Shown piece after piece: positions 1-8,498 of a stretch of DNA of 64,000 nt; position 1 is the stretch's first letter, and the number at the start of each line of letters is the position of its first letter. The translations under genes and the position numbers were made by a program. Under the pieces are notes generated by a model. The model made no database searches. It saw nothing but the letters and a program-made list of their open reading frames with translations, and was not told the origin of the DNA. This DNA is from CAYPEL01 sp036479985 (GTDB lineage: Bacteria > Pseudomonadota > Gammaproteobacteria > DSM-19610), in assembly GCA_965224815.1 (NCBI GenBank), contig CBDDAF010000003.1:2852001-2916000 (forward strand), written 5' to 3'.

Positions 1-2
1 AT

Positions 3-314
3 TACCTGGGTGGTTTTCCAAAGCCTGGTATTCAATGGCTGGGTTGTCAGCAGTGCCCGCCTGCCTTATTGAAACTGGTTGATCGATTGAAAACAGCATT
101 GCCGGTTTGCGGTTATCCGTCAGAAATGCGCCGTTACGTACCGCACGTGAGCTTATCGCGTAAAGTTAAACAACCTCAATTTCAGGTAATTGAAGCGCCT
201 ATCTATTGGCCTGTCGAAGATTTCGTGCTGGTTGAATCCTGTGCAGAGAAGGGCGGTGTACGCTACCGGGTCATAGAAAAATGGGGCTTGGGTAATGCCG
301 ATAGATGTGTATAA
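3..314 (+). CDS. thpR: RNA 2',3'-cyclic phosphodiesterase (ThpR/LigT family), 3' part
   Basis: The frame is open from the window edge, so the start lies upstream. The visible part ends with a His-x-Ser motif (HVSL, in YVPHVSLSRK) matching the second of the two HxT/S motifs of the 2H phosphodiesterase superfamily. The upstream residues (IQWLG, then an ALLKL helix) also fit the 2'-5' RNA ligase-like fold. Family members hydrolyse 2',3'-cyclic phosphates on RNA in the cytoplasm. The gene lies directly before recA and stops at TAA within the recA promoter region. The first HxT motif is outside the window, so catalytic integrity cannot be judged. Confidence 0.8.
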   Translation, partial: YLGGFPKPGIQWLGCQQCPPALLKLVDRLKTALPVCGYPSEMRRYVPHVSLSRKVKQPQFQVIEAPIYWPVEDFVLVESCAEKGGVRYRVIEKWGLGNADRCV

Positions 315-339
315 TGACTACTGGATAAATTACCAGTAG
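288..339 (+). promoter_or_regulatory. recA promoter with LexA-type SOS box
   Basis: A candidate sigma-70 promoter reads TTGGGT (288-293), 16 bp spacer, TATAAT (310-315). Just downstream, CTGG-N8-CCAG (321-336) matches the CTG-N10-CAG core and 16-bp spacing of gammaproteobacterial LexA boxes. The palindrome extends to CTACTGG...CCAGTAG (318-339). It covers the predicted transcription start, the usual place for LexA repression of recA. The -10 overlaps the thpR stop. Confidence 0.7.
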
Positions 340-369
340 TTGGTTAACAGGCTATAAACGGGAGGCTGT

Positions 370-1413
370 ATGGACGACAACAAACGCAAGGCTTTGAGCG
401 CAGCGCTCGGCCAGATTGAGAAGCAATTTGGAAAGGGTGCCGTGATGCGCATGGGCGATGTCAGTGCGGCGCGTGATATTGAAGTCGTTTCAACTGGCTC
501 GCTGGCGCTGGATGTTGCACTGGGTATCGGCGGTTTACCGCGTGGCCGGGTGGTGGAAATTTATGGACCTGAGTCATCGGGTAAAACGACATTGACGCTA
601 CAGGTGATTGCCGAGGCGCAGAAAGCCGGCGGCACGGCGGCCTTTGTCGATGCTGAACACGCGCTGGATCCGGCGTATGCCGAGAAACTGGGTGTACAGG
701 TGGACGACTTGCTAGTTTCACAGCCGGATACCGGTGAGCAGGCGCTGGAAATTGTCGACATGCTGGTACGCTCCAGTGCCGTTGATGTTGTGGTGATCGA
801 TTCCGTGGCTGCCCTGACTCCCAAGGCCGAGATCGAGGGCGATATGGGTGACTCACATATGGGTTTGCAAGCGCGTTTAATGTCTCAGGCGCTGCGTAAA
901 CTTACCGCCAATATCAAGCGTTCCAACACGATGGTGATCTTCATCAACCAGATTCGTATGAAGATCGGCGTCATGTTTGGCAACCCGGAAACCACGACGG
1001 GTGGTAATGCCCTGAAATTTTACGCCTCGGTGCGCCTGGATATCCGCCGTATTGGTGCCATCAAGAAAGGCGACGAAATAATCGGTAACGAAACCCGCGT
1101 TAAGGTGGTCAAGAACAAGATGGCACCACCGTTCAAGAAGGCTGAATTTGAGATTCTCTACGGACAGGGTATTTCACGCGAAGGGGAATTGATTGACCTG
1201 GGCGCGAAAGAAGGCATCGTCGACAAAGCGGGTGCCTGGTATAGCTATAACGGCGACCGTATTGGCCAGGGTAAGGATAATGTCCGCAACTTCCTGAAAG
1301 AGCATCCGGAGATCGCGCAGGATATCGATAACCAGCTACGCAGTAAATTGCTGGCGACTGATGTGCAGGTAAGCGAAAAAGACGAAACTGGTAAGGAACT
1401 TGAAGAAGCCTGA
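370..1413 (+). CDS. recA: Recombinase RecA
   Basis: Full-length RecA (347 aa). It is an ATP-dependent strand-exchange protein that forms filaments on single-stranded DNA and promotes LexA self-cleavage in the SOS response. Walker A is GPESSGKTT at residues 66-74; Walker B is VVVID near 140-145. The MFGNPETTTGG segment corresponds to the DNA-binding L2 loop, and the tail is acidic as is typical. The ATG follows GGGAGG at good distance. It lies behind a LexA-type box and is followed by recX, whose reading frame begins inside the recA 3' end. Confidence 0.99.
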   Translation: MDDNKRKALSAALGQIEKQFGKGAVMRMGDVSAARDIEVVSTGSLALDVALGIGGLPRGRVVEIYGPESSGKTTLTLQVIAEAQKAGGTAAFVDAEHALDPAYAEKLGVQVDDLLVSQPDTGEQALEIVDMLVRSSAVDVVVIDSVAALTPKAEIEGDMGDSHMGLQARLMSQALRKLTANIKRSNTMVIFINQIRMKIGVMFGNPETTTGGNALKFYASVRLDIRRIGAIKKGDEIIGNETRVKVVKNKMAPPFKKAEFEILYGQGISREGELIDLGAKEGIVDKAGAWYSYNGDRIGQGKDNVRNFLKEHPEIAQDIDNQLRSKLLATDVQVSEKDETGKELEEA

Positions 1414-1885
1414 TTCCAGATCCGGGCAGTCGTCAGATATCAAAACAGCAATAACGCGTGCATTGGACTTGCTGTCGCGGCGCGAGCACAGCGCAGGGAG
1501 TTGCGGCATAAGCTGGAATTGCGGAGTTTTGAAGCCTGGGCATATTGACGCTGCGCTGGAGCATTTGACTAGCAAAGGTCTATTAAATGAACAGCGTTTT
1601 GTTGAATGTTATGTCCATAGCCGTATCCAGCGCGGCTATGGTTCAGTACGGATCCGTGCTGAATTGCGCGAGCGTGGAGTCGATTCTGCTGACTGGTCAC
1701 CCGATGAAGGCATCGACTGGTTCGAACTGGCGCTAAATGCCCGGCAGAAACGTTTCGGAACAGGGTCGCCAAAAGACTTCAAGGAACGAGCAAAACAAAT
1801 GCGTTTTCTCCAGCAACGTGGCTTTACCGGCGAGCAGATCAGTGCCGCATTTACAGCATCCCCTCTCCCTCAGGGAGAGGGCTAG
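1400..1885 (+). CDS. recX: Regulatory protein RecX, with an internally frame-scrambled segment
   Basis: RecX inhibits RecA filament growth; here it directly follows recA. Conserved blocks are LLSRREHSA, GLLNEQRFVECYVHSR, GYGSVRIRAELRERGV and RFLQQRGF. Between the first two, the annotated frame gives GSCGISWNCGVLK, which is not RecX-like. The other frame over 1498-1533 gives ELRHKLELRSFE, exactly the expected RecX motif, and the original frame resumes with PGHIDAAL at 1535. A lost G near 1496-1498 plus an extra G at 1534 would explain this. The start is uncertain: TTG at 1400 is the most upstream candidate and has a poorly spaced AAGGA. The last residues (SPLPQGEG) come from a repeat that overlaps the 3' end. 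Confidence 0.85.
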   Translation: MKKPDSRSGQSSDIKTAITRALDLLSRREHSAGSCGISWNCGVLKPGHIDAALEHLTSKGLLNEQRFVECYVHSRIQRGYGSVRIRAELRERGVDSADWSPDEGIDWFELALNARQKRFGTGSPKDFKERAKQMRFLQQRGFTGEQISAAFTASPLPQGEG

Positions 1886-1895
1886 GGAGAGGGAA
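1859..1895. repeat. CCCTCTCCCT...GGGAGAGGG inverted repeat
   Basis: A short palindrome (CCCTCTCCCTCAGGGAGAGG) followed by GGGAGAGGG overlaps the recX stop codon. A related, longer copy lies at 48727-48833, and both are followed by an A/T-rich stretch and AGGCAGTT. No transposase is nearby. It is a dispersed small palindromic element that supplies the last RecX codons and possibly a transcript end. Confidence 0.6.
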
Positions 1896-2041
1896 TTAAA
1901 AAAAGGCAGTTTGATTTGCAGCTGTCCTCTTTGAGAGAAGGAGTTTGCCAGGCTATGCCATCCCTCATTTTTTATTAAATTCTGTCTTTTAACCGCTAAT
2001 CTGATTGTTTTTTTTCAGATTAATCCTTACCCTCTCATGTT

Positions 2042-4660
2042 ATGAAGACAAGCGCCGAAATCCGACAATCTTTTCTGGAATTCTTCCGGGAACAGGGGCA
2101 CGAAATTGTCCCCTCCAGTCCGCTGGTGCCGGGTAATGACCCGACACTGCTGTTTACCAATGCCGGGATGGTTCAATTCAAGGATGTTTTTCTTGGACAG
2201 GATCGCCGCAACTATTCTCGTGCCGTCAGCAGCCAACGCTGTGTGCGTGCAGGCGGTAAACACAATGACCTGGAAAATGTAGGTTATACCGCCCGGCATC
2301 ACACTTTTTTCGAGATGCTGGGTAATTTCAGTTTTGGTGATTATTTCAAGCGGGAAGCGATCCACTATGCCTGGCAGTATCTGACCGAAGTTATAAAACT
2401 ACCCCCCGAGCGTTTATGGATAACGGTGTTCGAAGAGGACGATGAGGCCACCGATATCTGGCTAAAAGAAATTGGTGTAGATCCAGCGCGCTTTTCAAAA
2501 ATCGGAGCCAAGGATAATTTCTGGTCGATGGGCGATACCGGCCCATGTGGCCCCTGTTCAGAAATTTTCTATGATCACGGTGCCGATGTGCCGGGTGGCC
2601 CGCCAGGGACACCAGAAGAAGACGGTGACCGGTATATCGAAATCTGGAACCTGGTGTTCATGCAGTATGACCGCGATAGCAAGGGTAATCTGCATCCCTT
2701 GCCGCGGCCCTCTGTGGATACCGGTATGGGTCTGGAGCGATTGGCAGCGATTATGCAGGGTGTGCATAACAACTACGATATCGACCAGTTTAAAAATTTA
2801 ATACGCGCCATAGCTAAACTGTCCGGGACGAAAGATCTGGAGAACAAGTCGTTGCGTGTCATAGCGGATCATATCCGTGCCTGTTCATTTCTGGTGGTCG
2901 ATGGCGTGATTCCCTCCAATGAAGGCCGGGGTTATGTCTTGAGGCGAATAATCCGCCGCGCTATCCGGCATGGACACAAACTCGGTTTGCGTGAACCATT
3001 TTTTCATAAACTGGTGCAGCCACTCGGCAAAGAAATGGGCGATGCCTACCCTGAATTAGTTAAAACACAGTCGCAAGTAGAGCGCGTACTGGAACAGGAA
3101 GAACAGCGCTTCGCCGAGACACTGGATAACGGTATGAAAGTTCTCGAAGACGCTATATCAAGTTTGGCGGGTAAAGAAATACCCGGTAAAACCGTGTTCA
3201 AGCTCTATGATACTTTTGGTTTCCCTGTAGATCTGACAGCAGATATCGCCCGCGAGCGAAATCTGACTATTGATCAGGCTGGTTTTGAAACAGAAATGGA
3301 AGCGCAGCGTTCCCGCGCACGCGCGGCGAACAGTTTTTCGGCAGCGGATACTGCTGGCCTGCAGATAGAAGGCTGTACGGATTTTACCGGCTATGACCAG
3401 CTAAAGGATGAAGGCACAGTAACCGCCCTGTTTGTAAAGGGTGAGCCAGTTGATACCTTGCAAGCAGGTGACGCAGGCCTGGTTGTCCTCGACCACACGC
3501 CGTTTTATGCAGAATCCGGCGGTCAAGTGGGTGATCGTGGTGAATTGTCCTCAGAAGGCGTTTGCTTTCAGGTCGAAGACACCCGCAAACAAGGGGGAGA
3601 TGCGTTTGCGCACATCGGCAAACTCACGTCTGGTGCTCTGAAGGTTGGCGACAAGCTAAATGCTCAGGTTGATGAAACGCGCCGTTCTGCTATCAGGCTT
3701 AATCATTCCGCTACCCATCTGTTGCACGCCGCACTGCGGCAATTACTGGGTGAGCATGTCCAGCAAAAAGGCTCATTGGTCGAGCCAGACCGTTTGCGCT
3801 TCGATTTCTCACATTTTGAACCAATAACAGACGATGATTTATCAAGAATCGAAACGCTTGTGAATGAACAAGTGCGCGCCAATACCAAAGTACAGACGCG
3901 CATCATGCCGGTTGACCAGGCCAAGGAAGTCGGTGCCATGGCTTTGTTTGGTGAGAAATACGCTGATGAAGTGCGTGTCTTGTCGATTGGTAAATTTTCA
4001 ATTGAGCTGTGTGGCGGCACGCACGTTACCCGTGCCGGTGATATTGGCTTGTTCAAGATCATTTCCGAGACGGGTATTGCCTCCGGTGTGCGCCGCATTG
4101 AGGCGGTAACCGGGCAGGGGGCAGTTAATTATATTGGTGAGACAGAAAAGAACCTGATGGCTGTAGCAGAGCTGGTGCGAGGTGGGCGCGAAAATACCAC
4201 CAACAAGGTCGGCCAACTACTTGAAAGAAACCGTAGTCTGGAAAAAGAACTTGAAGTGCTAATCTCTAAATTAGCCAGCGCTAAAGGCAGTGACCTCGCT
4301 TCACAGGCGGTAGAAATTAACGGAATCAAGGTGTTGGCGGCGCGATTAGATGGCGCCGACCCTAAATCATTGCGCGACACTGTTGATCAACTGAAAAACA
4401 AACTTGGCGCTGCTGCTGTGGTACTCGGGTTAGTCAATGACAATAAAGTATCGTTAGTCGCTGGTGTTACAAAGAATGAAACCGCGTTACTGAAGGCGGG
4501 TGATCTGGTCAATCAGGTGGCTCAGCAAATTGGTGGCAAAGGCGGTGGCCGGCCGGATATGGCGCAAGCAGGTGGCAGCCAGCCGGAAAATCTAGACGAA
4601 GCGTTAGCTTCTGTAGAGGGCTGGGTTCGGCAGCAGCTTGTGAATGCAAAAAGTGCTTAA
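2042..4660 (+). CDS. alaS: Alanyl-tRNA synthetase
   Basis: Complete AlaRS (872 aa), charging tRNA-Ala in the cytoplasm. The N-terminal class II catalytic core begins with the typical IRQSFLEFF segment and includes motif 2-like RAVSSQRCVRAGGKHNDLEN. The editing domain carries the zinc site HSATH (555-559) and CGGTH (657-661). The C-terminal C-Ala domain ends with the glycine-rich GGKGGGRPDMAQAGG motif. ATG 2042 is used because the ATG five bases upstream runs straight into a stop; no strong Shine-Dalgarno is seen. Gene order recA-recX-alaS is conserved in gammaproteobacteria. Confidence 0.98.
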   Translation: MKTSAEIRQSFLEFFREQGHEIVPSSPLVPGNDPTLLFTNAGMVQFKDVFLGQDRRNYSRAVSSQRCVRAGGKHNDLENVGYTARHHTFFEMLGNFSFGDYFKREAIHYAWQYLTEVIKLPPERLWITVFEEDDEATDIWLKEIGVDPARFSKIGAKDNFWSMGDTGPCGPCSEIFYDHGADVPGGPPGTPEEDGDRYIEIWNLVFMQYDRDSKGNLHPLPRPSVDTGMGLERLAAIMQGVHNNYDIDQFKNLIRAIAKLSGTKDLENKSLRVIADHIRACSFLVVDGVIPSNEGRGYVLRRIIRRAIRHGHKLGLREPFFHKLVQPLGKEMGDAYPELVKTQSQVERVLEQEEQRFAETLDNGMKVLEDAISSLAGKEIPGKTVFKLYDTFGFPVDLTADIARERNLTIDQAGFETEMEAQRSRARAANSFSAADTAGLQIEGCTDFTGYDQLKDEGTVTALFVKGEPVDTLQAGDAGLVVLDHTPFYAESGGQVGDRGELSSEGVCFQVEDTRKQGGDAFAHIGKLTSGALKVGDKLNAQVDETRRSAIRLNHSATHLLHAALRQLLGEHVQQKGSLVEPDRLRFDFSHFEPITDDDLSRIETLVNEQVRANTKVQTRIMPVDQAKEVGAMALFGEKYADEVRVLSIGKFSIELCGGTHVTRAGDIGLFKIISETGIASGVRRIEAVTGQGAVNYIGETEKNLMAVAELVRGGRENTTNKVGQLLERNRSLEKELEVLISKLASAKGSDLASQAVEINGIKVLAARLDGADPKSLRDTVDQLKNKLGAAAVVLGLVNDNKVSLVAGVTKNETALLKAGDLVNQVAQQIGGKGGGRPDMAQAGGSQPENLDEALASVEGWVRQQLVNAKSA

Positions 4661-4733
4661 TCTACTGATAGAAAATACCTAAGATAAAATTCGTAACAAC
4701 TTGATTATATAAGAATATAGATTTCTAGAATAC

Positions 4734-5963
4734 ATGGGACTTATTGTACAAAAATATGGTGGAACCTCGGTGGGCACAGCTGAGCGGATCGCCGGTGTCG
4801 CCGATAAAATCAGCCAGTATCGCCAGCAGGGTCATGATCTTGTTGTGGTTGTATCCGCCATGAGCGGTGAAACAGACCGCTTGTTGTCGCTCGCAGATTC
4901 CGTCAGTTCAAAAGCCGTGCCACGTGAGTTGGACGTATTACTGGCAACGGGTGAGCAAACGACTATTGCACTCTTGTCCATGGCGTTGGAGAATAGAGGG
5001 GTGCAGGCACGGTCGTATACAGGGAGTCAAGTGCATATCAGGACAGACAGCGCTCATAACAAAGCTCGTATCGTGGATATCGATGCAGCGCGCGTACATG
5101 CTGATTTAAAAGCAGGGCGCGTAGTGGTGGTGGCAGGTTTTCAGGGTGTTGACGAAGACAACAACATAACAACACTCGGGCGCGGTGGTTCTGATACAAC
5201 CGCAGTGGCGCTAGCGGCTGCTTTGAAAGCAGATGAATGCCAAATCTTTACCGATGTTGATGGTGTCTATACAACTGATCCACGAGTAGCACCAGACGCG
5301 CGGCGTCTTGATCGTATTACGTTTGAAGAAATGCTAGAGATGGCCAGCCAGGGCTCAAAAGTCCTGCAGATTCGTGCTGTTGAATTTGCGGGTAAATACA
5401 ATGTCCCATTGCGTGTGCTATCAAGTTTTGAAGAAGGTGAAGGCACGTTAATCACCTACGAGGAAGAAGGGATGGAACAGGCTCTAATATCTGGTATCGC
5501 CTTCAATCGTGACGAGGCTAAATTAACGGTGCTGGGTGTGCCGGATCAGCCCGGTGTTGCGCATCTGATACTGGGGCCGATCGCAGAAGGGAATATTGAG
5601 GTGGACATGATCGTCCAGAATATGGCCCCTGATGGAGAAACAACAGATTTCACGTTTACTGTCCATCGTAATGATTACGATCAAGCATTAGAGATTCTGC
5701 AGCAAATTGCTGGAAAACTGAAAGCCCGTGAAGTGTCGGGTGATCCGAAAATTGTAAAAATTTCACTGGTGGGAGTGGGCATGCGGTCACACGCTGGCAT
5801 TGCTTCAACTATGTTTGAAACCCTGGCCAAGGAAGGCATTAACATTCGAATGATTTCGACTTCGGAAATTAAAATTTCTGTCGTAGTAGATGAAAAATAC
5901 CTGGAATTAGGTGTGCGCGCATTACATGATGCGTTTGACCTTGATAAGGTGAAGGCTTCCTGA
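4734..5963 (+). CDS. lysC: Aspartate kinase
   Basis: Catalyses ATP-dependent phosphorylation of aspartate, the first step to lysine, threonine, methionine and diaminopimelate. The N-terminal kinase motif KYGGTSVG is at residues 7-14, with GRGGSDTTAVALAAAL further in. The C-terminal part holds two ACT domains (about 265-340 and 345-409), as in the monofunctional feedback-regulated class. Length 409 aa is normal. It lies between alaS and csrA, the order found in many pseudomonads and other gammaproteobacteria. dapB, the later pathway step, is at 38.6 kb. No lysine riboswitch-like leader was recognised in the 73-bp gap upstream. Confidence 0.97.
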   Translation: MGLIVQKYGGTSVGTAERIAGVADKISQYRQQGHDLVVVVSAMSGETDRLLSLADSVSSKAVPRELDVLLATGEQTTIALLSMALENRGVQARSYTGSQVHIRTDSAHNKARIVDIDAARVHADLKAGRVVVVAGFQGVDEDNNITTLGRGGSDTTAVALAAALKADECQIFTDVDGVYTTDPRVAPDARRLDRITFEEMLEMASQGSKVLQIRAVEFAGKYNVPLRVLSSFEEGEGTLITYEEEGMEQALISGIAFNRDEAKLTVLGVPDQPGVAHLILGPIAEGNIEVDMIVQNMAPDGETTDFTFTVHRNDYDQALEILQQIAGKLKAREVSGDPKIVKISLVGVGMRSHAGIASTMFETLAKEGINIRMISTSEIKISVVVDEKYLELGVRALHDAFDLDKVKAS

Positions 5964-6152
5964 GCGCCTTATTAGGCAATAATTTAGGGAAGAAAGGTGC
6001 TGTATATTGTTGTTTTATAATGTATAGCTGTTTGTACTGATTATAGTTTTAGTCGAAGGTGCCGAAATAATGAACAGTTCGGTTACCATAGTTGTCTTAC
6101 CCGCGACCAACCGTTTGTTTGGAAGTGGAAGAAGTCTTAGGAGATATAACAA

Positions 6153-6356
6153 ATGTTAATACTGACGCGAAGGGTGGGTGAAACCCTCATGATCGGCGAC
6201 GAAGTTACTGTCACAGTGCTCGGAGTTAAAGGCAATCAGGTACGGATCGGTGTCAATGCACCTAAAGAAATACCCGTGCATCGTGAAGAAATCTACGAGC
6301 GAATCAAACGCGAACAAGAAGCAACGGCTAATGGCAATACTATTGATAATGAGTAA
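6153..6356 (+). CDS. csrA: Carbon storage regulator CsrA
   Basis: A small dimeric RNA-binding protein (67 aa) that represses or stabilises mRNAs by binding GGA motifs near start codons. The sequence MLILTRRVGETLMIGD and the PKEIPVHREEIYERI segment are diagnostic. AGGAG lies 10 bases before the ATG, itself a GGA-containing leader where autoregulation is plausible. It is followed by tRNA-Ser(GCU) and tRNA-Arg(ACG), a conserved arrangement. Confidence 0.98.
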   Translation: MLILTRRVGETLMIGDEVTVTVLGVKGNQVRIGVNAPKEIPVHREEIYERIKREQEATANGNTIDNE

Positions 6357-6434
6357 TTGCTAGCTTTACCTTAAACTGGGTCATCGGTATCCTTACGCCT
6401 CGTTAAATACGACACGAGTCGTGTTTAACGCTTT

Positions 6435-6525
6435 GGAGAGATGGCCGAGCGGCTGAAGGCGCTCCCCTGCTAAGGGAGTATGGGTTAATATCCCATCGAG
6501 GGTTCGAATCCCTCTCTCTCCGCCA
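6435..6525 (+). tRNA. tRNA-Ser (anticodon GCU)
   Basis: 91-nt class II tRNA. The acceptor GGAGAGA pairs with TCTCTCC, the CCA end is encoded, the anticodon loop centres on GCT, there is a long variable arm (TATGGGTTAATATCCCAT), and the T-loop is GGTTCGAATCC. It reads AGC/AGU serine codons. The CCA end is part of the following terminator stem. Confidence 0.97.
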
Positions 6526-6565
6526 AATACAAAAAGGCCCTTAACCGGGCCTTTTTGTATTTGGC
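6522..6565 (+). terminator. Strong hairpin terminator after tRNA-Ser
   Basis: A perfect 19-bp inverted repeat (arms 6522-6540 and 6547-6565) with a 6-base loop. GGGCC is followed by TTTTT in the right arm. The left arm begins within the tRNA 3' end (GCCA), so tRNA end and terminator are fused. Confidence 0.85.
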
Positions 6566-6659
6566 GACCCTTGATCATCAAGAATTATTACTAAAACTCA
6601 TTTCAAAGTAGTCCGCCTTGAATTTTAGCCTTTCCTAATGGATAATCTCGCGTTCCTAC

Positions 6660-6736
6660 GCGCCCGTAGCTCAGCTGGATAGAGTACTCGGCTACGAACC
6701 GAGCGGTCGGGAGTTCGAATCTCTCCGGGCGCGCCA
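6660..6736 (+). tRNA. tRNA-Arg (anticodon ACG)
   Basis: 77-nt tRNA with acceptor GCGCCCG/CGGGCGC, encoded CCA, anticodon stem CTCGG/CCGAG enclosing loop CTACGAA (anticodon ACG), and T-loop GAGTTCGAATC. A34 is normally deaminated to inosine so that it reads CGU, CGC and CGA. Confidence 0.97.
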
Positions 6737-6753
6737 AATTCAGTAAATACCTC

Positions 6754-6792
6754 AAGCGGCTAACAAAGGTGCTGTTAGCCGCTTTCTATTTT
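6754..6792 (+). terminator. Terminator after tRNA-Arg
   Basis: Perfect 12-bp stem AAGCGGCTAACA (6754-6765) / TGTTAGCCGCTT (6773-6784), 7-base loop, then TCTATTTT. It would end the tRNA transcript before the oppositely oriented gene at 6857. Confidence 0.75.
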
Positions 6793-6856
6793 GTTAGTCC
6801 TTTACTGTGGTGAGATTTAGCAAATATCTAAAAGCTGGGCTAATCGATCGGCACAC

Positions 6857-7996
6857 TTAATTATGTGTTTCGCCGACAAAAGCTACAGATTGTTGAACGT
6901 CGAAACCATCGAGCTCATCCATAAACTCATTCAACGTAAACAGCCCCATACACGGCATAGCACCACGTTGCTTGAGCTGACCACGGGCGATTTTCCTGGC
7001 GACAATAACGGATGCAGTGCAGGGAATCTGTGGGCCATCAAAACTGTCTGCAAGCAAAAACCAGCGTATGCGTTTCGGTTTATTATCGTGGCCCAGACCG
7101 TCAAGTTGCATGTGCATGCCTCCTTGGCTTGAGCCCCATCCCTCAAAATATTCACTCAGCCTTTTTAGTATCACTGCGTAGCGCCCCCAGTTATTGATCA
7201 ACCTTGCACGTGATATCCAGGACAAAACCCAAGTTCCCAGATGCAGTGTGGATAGTTCCAGGCCCGCGAAGAATTGCACGCTGTGCACAGAGGTATAACG
7301 CTTTGGAAATAAATCCAGATCCGGGACATCACAATGACCTAACCACCGCTTACCCATAGGTGGGGGATACATTCTTCTGTGTAAACCTTGCCAGCCATAT
7401 ACGGTTTCCCAACTATTGTTGCGCCAGACCCTGAAGGGTTTGCCACAATAGCTTAGGATGGATTGCACCGTTGCCAGTCCTCGGGGTGTTTTATTGCCTG
7501 GATTAATACCGATATTGATGCAGTGTAGGTGTTTAAATTCGGACTGAAAGGTATCTACTACTGCAGAGGTAAGTGCGGGCACAGAACTGGCGCCGGTCAC
7601 TGCTAACACGCCGTGTTGCTGTGCGGTTTCTTGAAGTTTAGAGAAACCAGATACGAACGCTCGTCCATCAGCAAGATCAATATAGTGAATGCCGCTTTCG
7701 ATACAAGCGAGAGCGACCGTATAGTCTTGCTGTTGAAACGGGCCGCAGGTATTAATGACGGTATCCGCCTTAAGTTGCCGCAGACTTTTAGCCAGTTCAG
7801 GTTTGGTCGCATCCAGTATTGCACTGCTTATGTTGGCAGTGGGCTGTGTGTGTAGAATTTCTGCCACAAGTTGTCGTGCAGGTTCGCCATGGCGGCCGGT
7901 CACAACAATATGAATAAGTTCATCACGTGCCAATGCACGGCAGATGCGTTGTCCGAATATGCCATAACCACCCAGCACTATAACTTTATGTGTCAT
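6857..7996 (-). CDS. Saccharopine dehydrogenase-like NAD(P)-binding protein
   Basis: A 379-aa oxidoreductase-like protein. The N terminus has a Rossmann dinucleotide-binding motif (VIVLGGYGIFGQRICRAL) and the fold and conserved segments of the saccharopine dehydrogenase/trans-acting enoyl reductase superfamily (NTCGPFQQQDYTVALACI, HYIDLADGRAF). The substrate is unknown; bacterial members of this type are usually not lysine-pathway enzymes. It is the last gene of the leftward group led by the GbsR-type regulator, 7 bp after the DUF2269-type gene. A DUF4166-type protein, a domain I recall being fused to saccharopine dehydrogenases elsewhere, is encoded at 10534, which supports a shared role. 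Confidence 0.8.
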   Translation of the reverse strand: MTHKVIVLGGYGIFGQRICRALARDELIHIVVTGRHGEPARQLVAEILHTQPTANISSAILDATKPELAKSLRQLKADTVINTCGPFQQQDYTVALACIESGIHYIDLADGRAFVSGFSKLQETAQQHGVLAVTGASSVPALTSAVVDTFQSEFKHLHCINIGINPGNKTPRGLATVQSILSYCGKPFRVWRNNSWETVYGWQGLHRRMYPPPMGKRWLGHCDVPDLDLFPKRYTSVHSVQFFAGLELSTLHLGTWVLSWISRARLINNWGRYAVILKRLSEYFEGWGSSQGGMHMQLDGLGHDNKPKRIRWFLLADSFDGPQIPCTASVIVARKIARGQLKQRGAMPCMGLFTLNEFMDELDGFDVQQSVAFVGETHN

Positions 7997-8003
7997 TGTT
8001 TTT

Positions 8004-8498
8004 TCAGCCAGGTTTTGTCAGTGCTAGCCAGATAATGACGGTCACAACGATGGGCATTAAAAAGATCGCGGTGCGCGTTAAACGCACATGATAGAGATGT
8101 AACAGCGCGGCCTCATGTGCCGAGTAAGGACGTGAAGGATGGCGCGAATGAAACAATTGCGGCAGGCGCACATGACCCAGCCAGATATCCATGATTTCCA
8201 GCGGCAGGATGATGCTGCCAATCAGTATCAGTTTGAGCGTCAACCAGGGTTGACCAAACCACTGGTTGAACCAGGCCATGAGCACACCGGTAATCAACAA
8301 CAAGGCAAATGCAATGTGCTCCACCCAGAGTAAGTCGAGAAACACATAATATAAATATTGACTGACCATACCCGGTTCGCCAAAGTGATGATTGGCACTG
8401 CGCAACATCCACCAGGCGCCCAGTGTGGGTCCGATCCAGAAAATCAGGGCACCGATATGCAGCAGTTTAAGGGTTGCCAGCATCCATTCGGGGATCAT
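8004..8498 (-). CDS. DUF2269-type integral membrane protein
   Basis: A 164-aa protein with about four hydrophobic helices (residues about 8-30, 45-75, 80-105, 140-160). It matches what I recall of the DUF2269 family (LLHIGALIFWIGPTLGAWWML start). Function unknown. Its ATG overlaps the stop of the upstream membrane-protein gene by 4 bp (ATGA), and it is followed after 7 bp by the saccharopine-dehydrogenase-like gene. Tight coupling suggests a membrane component that works with that enzyme. Confidence 0.7.
   Translation of the reverse strand: MIPEWMLATLKLLHIGALIFWIGPTLGAWWMLRSANHHFGEPGMVSQYLYYVFLDLLWVEHIAFALLLITGVLMAWFNQWFGQPWLTLKLILIGSIILPLEIMDIWLGHVRLPQLFHSRHPSRPYSAHEAALLHLYHVRLTRTAIFLMPIVVTVIIWLALTKPG

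Noticed and set aside
461..856. 131-aa open frame on the minus strand inside recA
   Set aside because: It is antisense to conserved recA codons, has no ribosome site and no recognisable domain; a shadow of codon bias.
6435..6792. Attachment site or integrated element at the tRNA pair
   Set aside because: No integrase gene and no duplicated tRNA 3' end; the inverted repeats are ordinary terminators.
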